A DNA stretch of 64,000 nucleotides, taken from Scilla litardierei (taxonomy: Eukaryota; Streptophyta; Magnoliopsida; Asparagales; Asparagaceae). Every line of letters starts with the position of its first letter. Positions within the stretch are counted from its first letter, which is position 1. The position numbers and the translations under genes are program-made. Location: assembly GCA_030789695.1 (NCBI GenBank), contig CM061141.1:170204807-170268806 (forward strand), read 5' to 3'. A model generated the notes under the pieces. It made no database searches. It was not told the origin of the DNA and was given only the letters and a program-made list of their open reading frames with translations. Positions 48,487-59,379 of the stretch are shown here, piece by piece.

Positions 48487-48533
48487 TGATATAGATATCA
48501 GATATTGCTATCAAGCATGCACGATAGCATTCA
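48487..48533. repeat. Short inverted repeat
   Basis: gtgcatgcttgata and its complement tatcaagcatgcac face each other around about 17 bases. Confidence 0.7.
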
Positions 48534-48967
48534 TTCAGCTGTTCGTCCATTTATAATCAGGGATTCCCGAAAAAGGGTTTCCATATGACCGTCCCCGAAA
48601 CTGGGCACCCAGGTCAACCGCCCAAGAAGTACTGATCAGGGGGACATAACCAGCACATTGTGTCAAGTATGATACATACTTGACAGCCGGTTACGACGAC
48701 GCGTGCAATGACGACACTCCTATCATGTTTCACTGTTGCCGACAGTCGGCAACGACGATAATAAACGTAACGACGATGGTCGACCGAGGTAACTAGATGG
48801 TTATAGATTGTTATGGACGCCTCCCCCAAGCTTTTTAACAGTTCATTTTTTGCTTTTAGCGATCGAGGATCATCTCATCCTTCTTAAGATCATCGAACTT
48901 TGTCCGCTCCTTCGGAATACCCTTCAAGATTGAAGCACGAACAACGTCCTCGGGCCCAGGAAGTATC
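48534..48967. other. Unassigned sequence with a recurring module
   Basis: The part at about 48663-48785 (cttgacagccggttacgac, gcaatgacgacactcc, taataaacgtaacgacg) recurs in variant form at about 47090-47200, 52260-52380 and 55450-55560. No identified product. Confidence 0.45.
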
Positions 48968-49147
48968 GAAATTACAGTAACCATTGATCCAGACGTTCTA
49001 GAATGCTTCGTTGGATGCGAGCCGTTGCGCCCGCCAATGTTCCAGGTTCAAAAACATGGATTTTTGAACCTGGAACATAGGCGGGCGCAAGGGCTCGCAT
49101 CAAACGAAGCAGTCTAGAACGTCTGGATCAATGGTTACAGTAATTTC
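48968..49147. repeat. Long inverted repeat 3
   Basis: Arms 48968-49054 and 49061-49147 around the six-base loop catgga, only a few mismatches. The outer part (ccattgatccagacgttcta; gggctcgcat) is related to the F-box-like fragment at about 54110-54165 (ctcgcagccaatgaagc; gggatcgatggtta). Confidence 0.82.
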
Positions 49148-50519
49148 ACCATATTCCCACTCGATTGTTCTTCATTTTCTTATTCAATTTGGATTCGAAC
49201 CAAGAGATCGAAAACAAAAGGAGGGATTGCTGTTGCCTCAGAGGGACGGTAGCCATGCACCGCCAACCTATGTGACCAAGGGCCGCCATCCAGGCTTAAT
49301 CATATGTATCAGTTTGTAAGAGCATAGGCTAATGAATCAGTTTGGATCTGTATCAGTCTGTATGTACAGCAATATATTTGAATGGCTGGTTAATTTTCAA
49401 AATGTCATCAATTTGAATATGTATGAGATTTAATCTATAATTTTGCAAGCAGTTTGTGAATTCTATTGAATATGCCTTCAGATTGAAAAGGTATCAGATT
49501 TATTTTTAAAGTTTGTATGTAGTTTCTGAGTCAGAGTGAATAAGTATCCGGTTTAATCTACAATGTTTTCAGATTGAACAAGTATAATAAGACTTAAATC
49601 TAAAAGTTTGGATGTAGGGTTGGTTGGAATTCAGACTAAGTATGATGAAATTTGGAATTTGATTGATTCACTGCGGTGGCGCGCAGTGGGAGTAAACTTA
49701 TAACATCTCACAAATATGCTCAAAGCGCAAAACGGGCAAATTTTTGGTACTGAACGTTGAGCCCTTATGTAACGGCTATAAATTTTTCCACCTTACTTGC
49801 CACCGGTCATAAATTCTTGGGAAAATCATATGTGTGGTATCAATCAGCTGTAGATTCAGGAGCAGTATTTTCTTATTCACGAGCACCCTTCTGTAGCTTG
49901 ACGGGGTCTTCGATGTAGCCACACAGTTAATATGGTACTGCAGCAGTCACATCCTCATTGACCCATCTGTTTTGCACGCATTGAGCAATTCCCGTTTTCC
50001 ATGCGTTTTGCGCGGTGATCAATTATAATGTTTTCTCTCTTCTGTATTATTTAGCCCGGGGTGCGTGTCGAATAAAATGTATTAAAAAATCTTAGTGGAG
50101 AGTAGTATTGTCGGGAGTAAGTTTCCTATTAGCATCAATGTTGATCCAGGCGAAAAATCGTTGAGTTTCATTGTTATGCGCGGAGAGTAATTAACCTATT
50201 TTGATCCAGATGCTAAAATAATTGGGATTACGAGATTTTCGCGTTGGTATTCCGCGGTTTGCGCGTTGAGTAAATAATTGTTGATTCCCGAGATCCATTG
50301 CATTACTGTAGGATCAAGGACTTATTATACGCTTCATTTTGATTGCTCCAATTCTATATAGCAACTCCACCACAAATCTCTAAAAACCCCCTTTCAAAAT
50401 GGAATATCTCTAAAAGATGCTATTTTTGAGGATGGGCAACTCCAACCCACCATCTTCAAATCCTATTTTTTCTTTGTTTAAGCTTTACTAATGAAAAATA
50501 TTTATCGTTATAATGTGTT
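49148..50519. repeat. Transposon modules, third partial copy
   Basis: 49300-49720 repeats the catatgtatcagtttgtaag module; 49760-50355 repeats 47780-48345. Then about 160 bases of AT-rich unique sequence. No gene. Confidence 0.7.
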
Positions 50520-51450
50520 AATCTAATACATTGTTCCTGGCACTCCTACTTGAAAGAAAACTATAAATAATATTATTCTTCAAGGTTAATTTTTTTTAAT
50601 TTTTAAGTATTTAGTATTTCTTGTAATATTGTAAATATTTTAAATTTGCTCGAAAAATATCCAATATTGGTCTCATGTAGTAGGTATAATTGAGATATTT
50701 CCATCGGTACTAAAATTATTAACTTTGGTCACGTTATTTGTAAAATACATTTGTAATAAATAGCCGTTACCAATCCATGACGTTAATAAACGCAACAAAG
50801 GGCTGATATCAATTAGCCGTCGTGCGCGTCGTGCGAGGTGGTTAAAAGTCATAGTGTTAATCAATATCCAACCGCTGTACACACACGGTCTCACATATGA
50901 GGACTCCACATTACACACAAGGGCTTATAGTGGAACCAATTAACTCGCACGCACAACAGAAACAATTTGATTGTTTTTGTTGCGCTTGAAAATAAATAAT
51001 TTTTCGAGTCTTTGCCGGAGAGTAATTCAAGGCGCAAAACGGTTCAGTTTCCTTGTCGTGTGGGGAGAGTAAATTGCCTCTTTTTCAGCTGAGCCTAAAA
51101 TACTTAGGATTACTCGTTTTTCTCGGTGGGATTACGCGTTGAGTAAATAAGATGTTCATTCCCGAGATCCCTAGCATTACTGTAGGATAAATGGATCGTG
51201 AATGCCGTGAATGCCCTGGAGAAACGTATGAAATCGGAGGACTACAGGCTGATGCAGTCGCCTCCCTAATATGCTTCTCTCCCTGGTCTGCGAAGAGAAG
51301 AATGGCCCCCCGGGCCTTTGCGCCATGATTGGCTGCTCTGGGTCAATTAGGTTGGCGGTGCATGGGTACCGTCTCTCTGAGGCACAAGCACTCCCTCCTT
51401 TCTTTTCGATCTCTTGGCTCCCAGGCAAATTGGCCAATTCTGACTGTGGA
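50520..51450. repeat. Segmental duplication unit, copy 2, first part
   Basis: Homologous to 45381-46340, offset about 5.1 kb. Holds a second stand-alone satellite monomer at about 50815-50875. The exon-like segment 51180-51450 is present in one orientation only. Confidence 0.75.
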
Positions 51451-51840
51451 TAAAGCAGATCATAATTGTCTCATAATGCAGAAGCTGGAAGCCTGGAACC
51501 TGTGCGGAAAGACAAAAGGCATGGTTGTCTCAGATTTCCAGAAAATCAAATGATGTGAAGAGTCACACATCCATTTCCTCGTCCGAACAGATGATGGTGA
51601 TGATGCTCAAGTAAAGCGACAGAAATTACAAAACGAGCAGGGAAGTGACTGTAATGACACGCCAATGACGGCATGTCGCGCCTTTGAACTATTTGAATTG
51701 GAAAATGTTTTGAACTATTTGAGTCTTTGGATAATTATCGGAGGAAGCCATCTTATGAACACCTTTCCTTGTGTATGCGTGTGCGGAGGCCCATGTCCAG
51801 TAGTGCACATATCATATTTGTCTCTTATACTGGTCTCTTA
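51451..51840 (+). other. Host-derived sequence before the BRCT-like exon
   Basis: Contains a short open stretch (CLIMQKLEAWNLCGKTKGMV) and ends in a pyrimidine-rich tract and ttacag, which looks like an intron end before the next fragment. No family assigned. Confidence 0.3.
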
Positions 51841-51843
51841 CAG

Positions 51844-52115
51844 GCGGTGAAGATCTTCTCTGGATTAAGCTTTTACTTCACCGATCAGTTCGAGCCTCCT
51901 TAAAGGGGCTTCCTCGAAAAGGTGGATCTAGCTGCCGGTCGAACCGGCCGGATGAATGTTGACCAGGTGATGGACGCATCAAATGCCAGTGTGTTCTCCG
52001 TAGGATCCGCCTTCATTGTCTACAACGAAGATCCTCCACGTACGTGCGCCTTAGCAGATCTTGAGGAGGTTGTAACGAAGAGATGCGACGAGGTTGGGGC
52101 CGCATGCAGGGTTTA
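51844..52115 (+). pseudogene. Captured BRCT-like fragment (BRCA1/BARD1-type)
   Basis: After a splice-acceptor-like ctcttacag the frame reads AVKIFSGLSFYFTDQFEPP, a stop, RGFLEKVDLAAGRTGRM, then SVGSAFIVYNEDPP and LEEVVTKRCDEVGAACRV, ending at a stop. The spacing F-GL-FYF-F then L..LI.AAGG then FIVY/EPP fits the last BRCT domain of plant BRCA1/BARD1 proteins, which bind phosphorylated partners in DNA repair. It lacks the rest of the gene and has an internal stop, so it is a captured exon of no function. Alternative: an unrelated domain with chance resemblance. Confidence 0.5.
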
Positions 52116-52209
52116 GTAGTCTCTTACTGGAACACATCGCTGCATGCAGTTCTGCATCTGAGCTTGTAAGTTGTTCAAAGACCAGCGGTGTCTAGTATTT
52201 TGATCTGTT
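52116..52209. other. Spacer after the BRCT-like fragment
   Basis: No feature recognised; may be the end of the captured segment. Confidence 0.3.
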
Positions 52210-53642
52210 GGTGTTGTTCGACGCCTCATGTGAATCGGAGTTTCTCTAGGTGTCTTTGAAACGGCTACATACCCGACTGCAGGTTACACCGACGCATGCT
52301 ATGACTACACTCATAGCCAGCCGATGATGGCAGAAAATCGGCAACGACGGTAATAAACGGAACGAAGATGGTCGTCCGGTGAACTCGCGGAAGTTGACGG
52401 GGAAGCACGCAGATCACACCGACAATCACATGTTTCAGTTTGTAAGAGCATAGGCTAATGAATCAGTTTGGATCTGTATCAGTATGTACATCAATATATT
52501 TGAATGGCTGGGTCATTTTCAAAATAACATCAACTAGAATATGTATGAGACTTAATCTACACTTTACCTAAACGCGCACAACGGGCATAATTCTGCTGGT
52601 TGTGCGCGTTTAAGTATGATGAAATTTGGAATGTGATTGATTCACTGCGCTGGTGCGAGGTGGAATTAAAATTATAGCATCTCACAAATATGCTCAAAGC
52701 GCAAAACGGTCAAATTTATTCCCGTGGGGGGGTTGAGCAAATTTGTCATCGACGCAACTATAGAGCTTAACGCGCACAACGGTCATAATTCTGCATGATG
52801 TGCGTTTTGCGAAATTATGTTAGCCATAACAAATTTGCTGAACGCGCACACCGGGTCAAAGTGACCATCTGGCGATACTTGTTGTGCGCCTTGAGCAAAT
52901 TTTTAACCATTAAAAATTTGCTAACCGCGCACAACGGCCAAAATATAAATTTTGCCAGCTCACTTGCCACTGGTCATACATTCTTGGGAAAATCACATGT
53001 CTGGTATCAATCAGCAGTAGATTCAGGAGCAGTATTTTCTTATTCACGAGCACCCTTCTGTAGCTTGACGGGGTCTTCGATGTAGCCACACAGTTAATAT
53101 GGTACTGCAGCAGTCACATCCTCATTGACCCATCTGCGTTGTGCGCATTGAGCAATTCCCGTTTTCCATGCGTTTTGCGCGAGAATCAATTATAATAGTT
53201 TCTCTCTTCTGTATTATTTAGCCCGGGGTGCGTGTCGAATAAAATGTATTAAAAAATCTTAGTGGAGAGTAGTATTGTCGGGAGTAATTTTCCTATTAGC
53301 ATCAATGTTGATCCAGGCGAAAAATCGTTGAGTTTCCTTGTTATGCGCGGAGAGTAATTAACCAATTTTGATCCAGATGCTAAAATAATTGGGATTACGA
53401 GATTTTCGCGTTGGTATTCCGCGGTTTGTGCGTTGAGTAAATAATTGTTGATTCCCGAGATCCATTGCATTACTGTAGGATCAAGGACTTATTATACGCT
53501 TCATTTTGATTGCTCCAATTCCCCTATAAAATTGGCGGACAAGGAGCACTCATCTTCTCACAAGTTCATCTACTTTCTTCCATCATCTTCTTCTTTATTT
53601 GCCCCCACAACCTTCCTATTGAAACAGTAAGTCCTTCAGCTG
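52210..53642. repeat. Segmental duplication unit, copy 2, second part
   Basis: Partner of 47040-48475, with nearly identical sequence over the last 530 bases. Confidence 0.82.
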
Positions 53643-53744
53643 TTCGTTGAAGGCGAAATCCTCACATCTGGAAACCCTTTTTCGGGCATGCCTGATTATA
53701 AATGGACGAACAGCTAAATGAATGCTATCGTCCATATCAGATAT

Positions 53745-54215
53745 CTATATCATGCCCGTTACTCTGTGGTGTCTCTTGCCGAAGATGAAAGAACTCACCC
53801 TCAGACGGATACCCTGCACAACAACGACGTTTTCAATCTTGTCATGCTTGCTGAATAGCTGCCCGAACCTGGAGGATCTAGTCATTGGAGTAAGTTCAAA
53901 TTTTCTAATTATTTCCTCTGAATAATTCAAAACTACGTATGTATGTATGATGGCATTAAGCATTCTGTTTTGTTACCATGATGAAATGTTTGATTTTCCA
54001 GACCCGGAAGCTTCAGCGCTAGAATACTGGGATCAGCAGATGCCTTCGGATTGCATGACAAATACGCTGAGCACGGTAACTGTAAACGTGGTCGATGTAC
54101 ACCGCAAGGGCTCGCAGCCAATGAAGCATTCGAGAACCTCGGGATCGATGGTTACACGAATTTCGCCTTTTTCCGTATTCCGACGCGATTGTTCTTCATT
54201 TTATTCTTCAATTTG
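53745..54215 (+). pseudogene. Captured F-box/LRR-FBD-like fragment with retained intron
   Basis: The first exon-like part reads LWCLLPKMKELTLRRIPC and FSILSCLLNSCPNLEDLVIG, the LRR end typical of plant F-box/FBD proteins, which select substrates for ubiquitination. A donor gtaagttc at 53890 and an acceptor gattttccag ending at 54001 bound a 112-bp intron-like segment. The next part reads PEASALEYWDQQMPSDCM and NTLSTVTVNVVDV, like the FBD region (YW...PFDC...LKTVKI). No start, no F-box and the frame does not join cleanly, so it is a non-functional captured piece. Confidence 0.6.
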
Positions 54216-55980
54216 GATGCGAGACAAGCGATCGAAAAAAACAGGAAGGAGTGCTTGTGCCTCAGAGCCAGAGGGACAGTAGCCATCCACCGCCAACCTA
54301 TGTGACCAAGGGCCGCCATCCAGGCTTAATCATATGTATCAGTTTGTAAGAGCGTTTGGGTCTGTATCAGTATGTACATCAATATAGTTGAATTCGATTG
54401 AATATGTCTTCAGATTGGTTGTGCGCGTTAAACCATTGTCTATAAAATACCTTAGATGCTCAAAGCGAACACATGTTAAAGCGCACAACGACTCAAAGCG
54501 TCTACACCTGTAGTTTCTTGTTGTTCGCTATGAGCAATTATTTAAACCATTAAAAATTTGCTCATCGCGCACAACGGCCATAAATTTGTTTGTTCCTACC
54601 TTTGTGCAATTATGTTAGCGGCTATTAATTTTTCCAGCTCACCTCCCACCGGCCGGTCAAACATTCTTGAGAACTGCACATGTCTGGTATCAATCAGGTG
54701 TAGATTGACGTGCAGTCTTTTGTATATTCACGAGAACCCCTCCTGTACCATGACGGGGTCTTCGATGGAGCCACACATTAACTCTACTTCGGTCGCATCC
54801 TCATAAACCAATACAAATCGCTGCCATGCTTTGTGCGGTGTGCGCCTTGAGCAATTCCATTTTACCATGCGTTTTGCGCGGTGAGCAATTCTGATTGTTA
54901 GTTTGTTACTCGATCCTGTATTATTTAGCACGGTGTGCGCGTCGAATAAAATGTTTTAGTATTGTTGGGAGTAATTTTCCAATTGGCATCATTGTTGATC
55001 AAGGCGAAAAACCGTTTAGTTTCATTTTGATTGGTCCAATTACCCTATAAATTGGCGGACAAGGAGCCCTCATCTTCTCACAACTTCCTCTAATTTCTTA
55101 TATCATCTTCTTCTTTTTGCCCACACAACCTCCGTCTGGAAACAATAAGGTCTTCTTTTGTTCGAGCATGATGCATGAGGTATAAATGGAGGAGATGGAG
55201 ATGGATATGGGGTGTAAAGATGAGATGGTTTTCTACTGTTCGGGCCTGATGCTTGAGATAAAAATGGACGATAGAATTCAACCAGTACTTTTTTCACGCA
55301 TTCACATGGAACGGCCATCTCCTCTTTTACACTATCTTCTCCTCCATCCCCTTCATATTTGTACTATAGATCCTCTATTTATAACGAACCATGTGTTGGT
55401 GTTCACCGCCTCTTGGCAATCGGAGTTTTTTTCGGTGTCTTTGAACCGTCGTCATACTTGACAGCCGGGTACAAGGACGCCTGCAATGACGACACTCTTA
55501 TAAGGGCTACGGTGGCAGATAGTTGGCAAACACGTCCATAAACTCAACGAAGATGGTCGCTTTGTTGCGTTAGTTAACGTCGTTGCCTACTTACGGCAAC
55601 CGTAGGCAGGATAGGAGTGTCGTCATTGCAGGCGTCGTTGTAGGTTGAAGCACGCAGATCACGCCGACAATAGATCCGGTAAAAAGCACCTTCATTGCAA
55701 ACATCTTACGAAGACAATCATATGTATCAGTTTGTAAAGAGCATGGGGTAATGAATATGTTTTGTTCTGTATCAGTATGTACATCCATATAGTTGAAAGG
55801 CGGGGTCATTTTGAAAATGTCATCAATTGGAATATGTCTGAGATATAATCTAAAAATTTTCAATCAATATACGAAGTCGATTGAATATATGTAGCCGATT
55901 TACTCTAAAATGTCTTCAGATTGATTATGTATCAGAGATAATCTAAAAGTTTGCATGTAAACAAGTTAATTTTATCATAG
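54216..55980. repeat. Transposon modules, mixed
   Basis: Copies of earlier modules (54330-54420, 54600-54990, 55380-55560, 55710-55950), including gcgcacaacg and gcgcgtcgaataaaatg blocks. No intact gene. Several short frames only. Confidence 0.6.
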
Positions 55981-56230
55981 ACGGAATTTAACAACTTGCT
56001 TGGAGGGACAATTTCGCGTTCTTTACAATACGTCGATAACGACGCCAGTGGTTGAATGCAGGACGTTGGATGGCGGGCCGTTCCACTTTACTGTAAACTG
56101 CATCAGGATGTGCGACGGGAGGTCGAGGAGTGGAAGGCAGGCCTTTGGATGGCGGTCGGGGGTTTCGTTCCAATTTACTATAACCTGCACCAGGATGTGC
56201 GACGGGTCGTCAAGGAGTGGAAGGCCTTAA
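55981..56230 (+). repeat. Imperfect two-copy tandem repeat, coding-like
   Basis: Two copies of a unit of about 83 bases (56068-56150 and 56151-56223) with tggatggcgg, caggatgtgcgacggg and aaggagtggaaggc. On the plus strand both read as a short (Y)LHQDVRR-V-EWKA motif. The sequence may be a degenerate end of another OTU-like or transposon gene. Confidence 0.35.
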
Positions 56231-56586
56231 TGAACAACGTGATAACTATCATTAGTATTGATACGTATAAAATAATATAATACCAACGTGATAACTATCA
56301 TTAGTTGTATTAATGAACACCCTTAAGAAAATCTGGATAGATTGCGTGTGTTATTAAGCATTCAAAATCCAGTATATATCAGTTTGTACCCGTTCACCAA
56401 AAAGTTAGTAAGAGGCAAACTTGATTAGTAGGTCTATCGTTGGGCATAACTTATAGATACCATACACCAAAGCACGGCATACAGATGATAACATTTGCAC
56501 ATTTAGGCAGACATGATAAAATTTCTTGCTACCAATCTGTCAATATGAAATAAACAATCCACAGTAAAATGATACAACGTTTTATC
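56231..56586. other. 3' flank of the FAR1-OTU gene
   Basis: AT-rich sequence downstream of the minus-strand gene; a gataactatcattag block occurs twice (about 56240, 56290). No gene. Confidence 0.4.
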
Positions 56587-58208
56587 CTACAATATTTCAA
56601 TAACGTCAACGGTTGCAATATCGTGCCCAAATACTGTTGACTGGAATTGATGCATCCTATCCTCATAAGCAGCCGGCCATCCGGCTGACACATCGGAACG
56701 GTATCTTAGCCACATACTTGAAGTCGGAGGGACAGGACCATATGGGGCAAGTTTAACAATAACGAAGTGATTATTGTTCACATGACCCAACGTTATGTGG
56801 CGTCTGGATGATAGGGGTACTGGAGGAGTTCTTAAAGGAAAATATGTCACACACTGATGAGTTGCAAGAATATGTACTACACATTCGTAGCATGAGGCAA
56901 TGACATGTGCCATTTCTGGCATCTGCATCCACCATTTAGCTTTTGGCCGGTCTAACAAATGGCCCAGTGCCACTACATTCTTTTTAAATTCCACGGCACC
57001 CATAAGTTGCCGGTACAAGCCGTCGTGGTTCTGCATCTCTTCTCGCAAGTCATATTTCACCTGCCTCCATTCGTCCTCACCCAGTCCCAACTGAGCTGCC
57101 ACAGCCCTATACCCACAGTTTCCGTCTGCTTTCACATCTACGACATGCACTATAAGGGGTCGTAGACACTCAGGAAAAGCGTTCCAATATGGTATTATTA
57201 TGTCGGCAGCCAAGTCCTCGTCACTATCATCATGTGAAATTGATTGTTTCGGCTTCTGTATTGTACGTTTCCACAACGGTCTACTTCTTCCCTTACCCGG
57301 CTTACACGTCAATGTAGACGTATCCGTTATCTCAGCATGCTGCTTAGCAATCTCCGCTACCAGGGTAGAAATTTGAAGACGTAGAACCTCATGCTCCTTC
57401 TCAAAGGCCTTAGCCACTGCATTCTCATCATCATCCTCCTCCTCCCCAGCAGTCTGCTCCGCCTCATTACGATCCACCTTATCATCCTCCCCACCCATCT
57501 TCCCAGTATGATCCTCCTCCTGCAACTCAGCAGGCACTGCATTCTCCCAAAACGCCTCCCCCACCTTCTGATCCCCCCCTCATTATTCACAGCCTTCACA
57601 TTCTCAGCACCCACAATTTTATCAGCTGATGCTAACTCCTTCAACTGTTTTACAATACCAACCTTCTTCCCCCGTTGTAACCGGTTTCGTGCATTATAAA
57701 TTGCTTTGATTGAGGTAGCACTGAAGTTTTTATTTGCCTTCAGTACTTTCAAAATTTCAGCTGGCCGAACCTTGCTATTCGCCAAGTCACGCACTGTTTC
57801 CATCTCCATTCCCTGCAACGTCCCGTCATCGGAATGGCCATCGACATATTTAGCTGCTTCATGGTTGTGCCTGCCACAAACGACTGTTACCTTCCACTCC
57901 TCAACGCCCACGCCCACCATATAACCACGCAATGAGAAAGGACATGAACACTTCTTGGTTTTAACAGGCTGGTTGGTCTTTTTTAGCTTTCGGTGTCCCC
58001 GATACTCACCGCTTCTTTCACACGCAAAGTACACAGCATGATGCCCTTTGGCCGTTTTACTTAATCTCCCCGAACGTGTAACAATCACATGCCCATGACT
58101 TAACCCGACGTTTTGTATCCACTGAAACAGCTCTTTTCTATCCTTGAACAGTTGATTGGTGGTAAAGTCGGTTGTAAAATCCATAGTATCCTGTATCAAA
58201 CAATTCAT
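56587..58208 (-). pseudogene. FAR1-type zinc finger plus OTU protease protein, one frameshift
   Basis: From ATG 58208 the N-terminal part resembles the partner gene's: FTTNQLFKDRKELFQWIQNV, then a FAR1/WRKY-GCM1-type finger (YFACERSG, KKCSCPFSLRG, CGRHNHE), then ETVRDLANSKVRPAEILKVL. In the partner a transposase domain follows; here it is absent and an acidic linker leads to an OTU cysteine protease: VDVKADGNCGYRAVAAQLGL, MPEMAHVIASCYECVVHIL, FPLRTP, GHVNNNHFVIVKLAP. Catalytic-type DGNC and NNHF are kept. One frameshift lies in a seven-G run (57573-57579); eight Gs would restore the frame, so a sequencing error is possible. About 538 aa in total. An upstream exon ending before a gtaatatt donor near 58258 is possible. 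The product may bind the transposon and deubiquitinate a partner (inference). Confidence 0.72.
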
Positions 58209-59270
58209 AACCCGATCCTCAAAGATTTAATGCATTATTGCCGAGAAGATAAATCAATATTACCTTGGATTTTTGTACCGACTTCATCAACCTCAACCGT
58301 GGATGAATGCATGTAAAATCAAAATAAGAAAGGCAGATAAACTGTACTTAAAAGTATAGACGTACCAAAGAGTCGATGTTGATAAATTTAGGTCAAAAAC
58401 CCCTAAATCGATTTCTCTCGATTCAGCTCTTTGTTTGATCTCACCAGTTGACTAAGTGATGTATCCTTCGAGCAATTAAATAAAAATCAAAGCTTTTGGA
58501 TTTCGGTCTGGGCGACTGGAGCGATCTTTGAAAATACTTGCCGTTTGAAATTCCGCCGTGAGCAATCTGTGTAATTGTCTGTCAATTCGCTGCGAGCAGA
58601 AGGTATCACGGGACAATTTCGGGTCCTACCGGGTCATATCGGGTCTACAATAATTTACCCGTTGTGCTGGTTGAGTACACAAGTCTAGTTTGAAATATTT
58701 CTAGCAAATAACCCGTCCACATGTGCACGTGGACTTGACCAAAACGGTTTTGTGCGGTGAGCAATTACGGGTTTTGAGTGGTTGTGTGCGCTGAGCAATT
58801 CCGAGTTTTGCGTGGTTGTGTGCGCTGAGCAATTCCGAGTTTTGCGTGGCTGTGAGCGGTGAGCAATTCCCAGTTTTGCGTGGTTGTGTGCGATGAGCAA
58901 GTCCGTGTTTTGCGCGGTTGTGTGCGGTGGGCAAACTGCTAGACGGTTTACAGAGGAGAGCAATTTACATTTTTGCCCTCCCACTGTTCGCGATGAGTAA
59001 TTTACACTATGAACCACTATTTCTACGCATCCGTATATACAAATGCAGCGTAACAGCTTCCATATGCGATCAGTTTTGTGACCTAAGGCGGGAAAAGCTA
59101 ACGAGATAGGGTTTGATCAACAGAAATTATTCTAATTCGCTGAGGTATATAGACTATAAGAGTTCCTGCTTATATCAAACGAAGGTCCTTAAGGCAGTGC
59201 AAAATATTTGTGTCATTGGGTTGGGGTGCCCTAAAATACTCGACTGCGGCCGCACTGCATCGTAAAGTTG
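58209..59270. promoter_or_regulatory. Divergent intergenic region with tandem 34-bp repeats
   Basis: About 1.1 kb between two divergent transposon genes. At 58752-58935 about five tandem units of 34 bases contain gagcaattccgagttttgcg and tggttgtgtgcgc. These carry the same gagcaatt / gtgcgc theme as the wider domain. Position suggests a shared promoter or transposase-binding region (inference). Confidence 0.55.
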
Positions 59271-59320
59271 GTAAGCCTTTAATTGATGCTAATTAATTTG
59301 GTATTTTTTAATAATTTCAG
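59271..59320 (+). other. Possible 5' intron of the transposase gene
   Basis: Donor gtaagccttt at 59271 and acceptor ataatttcag ending at 59320, with a T-rich end. At 50 bases it is shorter than usual plant introns. Downstream the frame is open from 59324, so an additional upstream coding or untranslated exon may exist. Confidence 0.35.
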
Positions 59321-59379
59321 AAATTTATTGCTGCAATGTACATTTGGAACATGATTGCGTAGAAATTACGAAGATTGAG

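Noticed and set aside
48081..53470. Identical 73-codon frames at 48081-48302 and 53249-53470
   Set aside because: Identity comes from the recent segmental duplication; the frame is not kept in the third copy and has no known domain.
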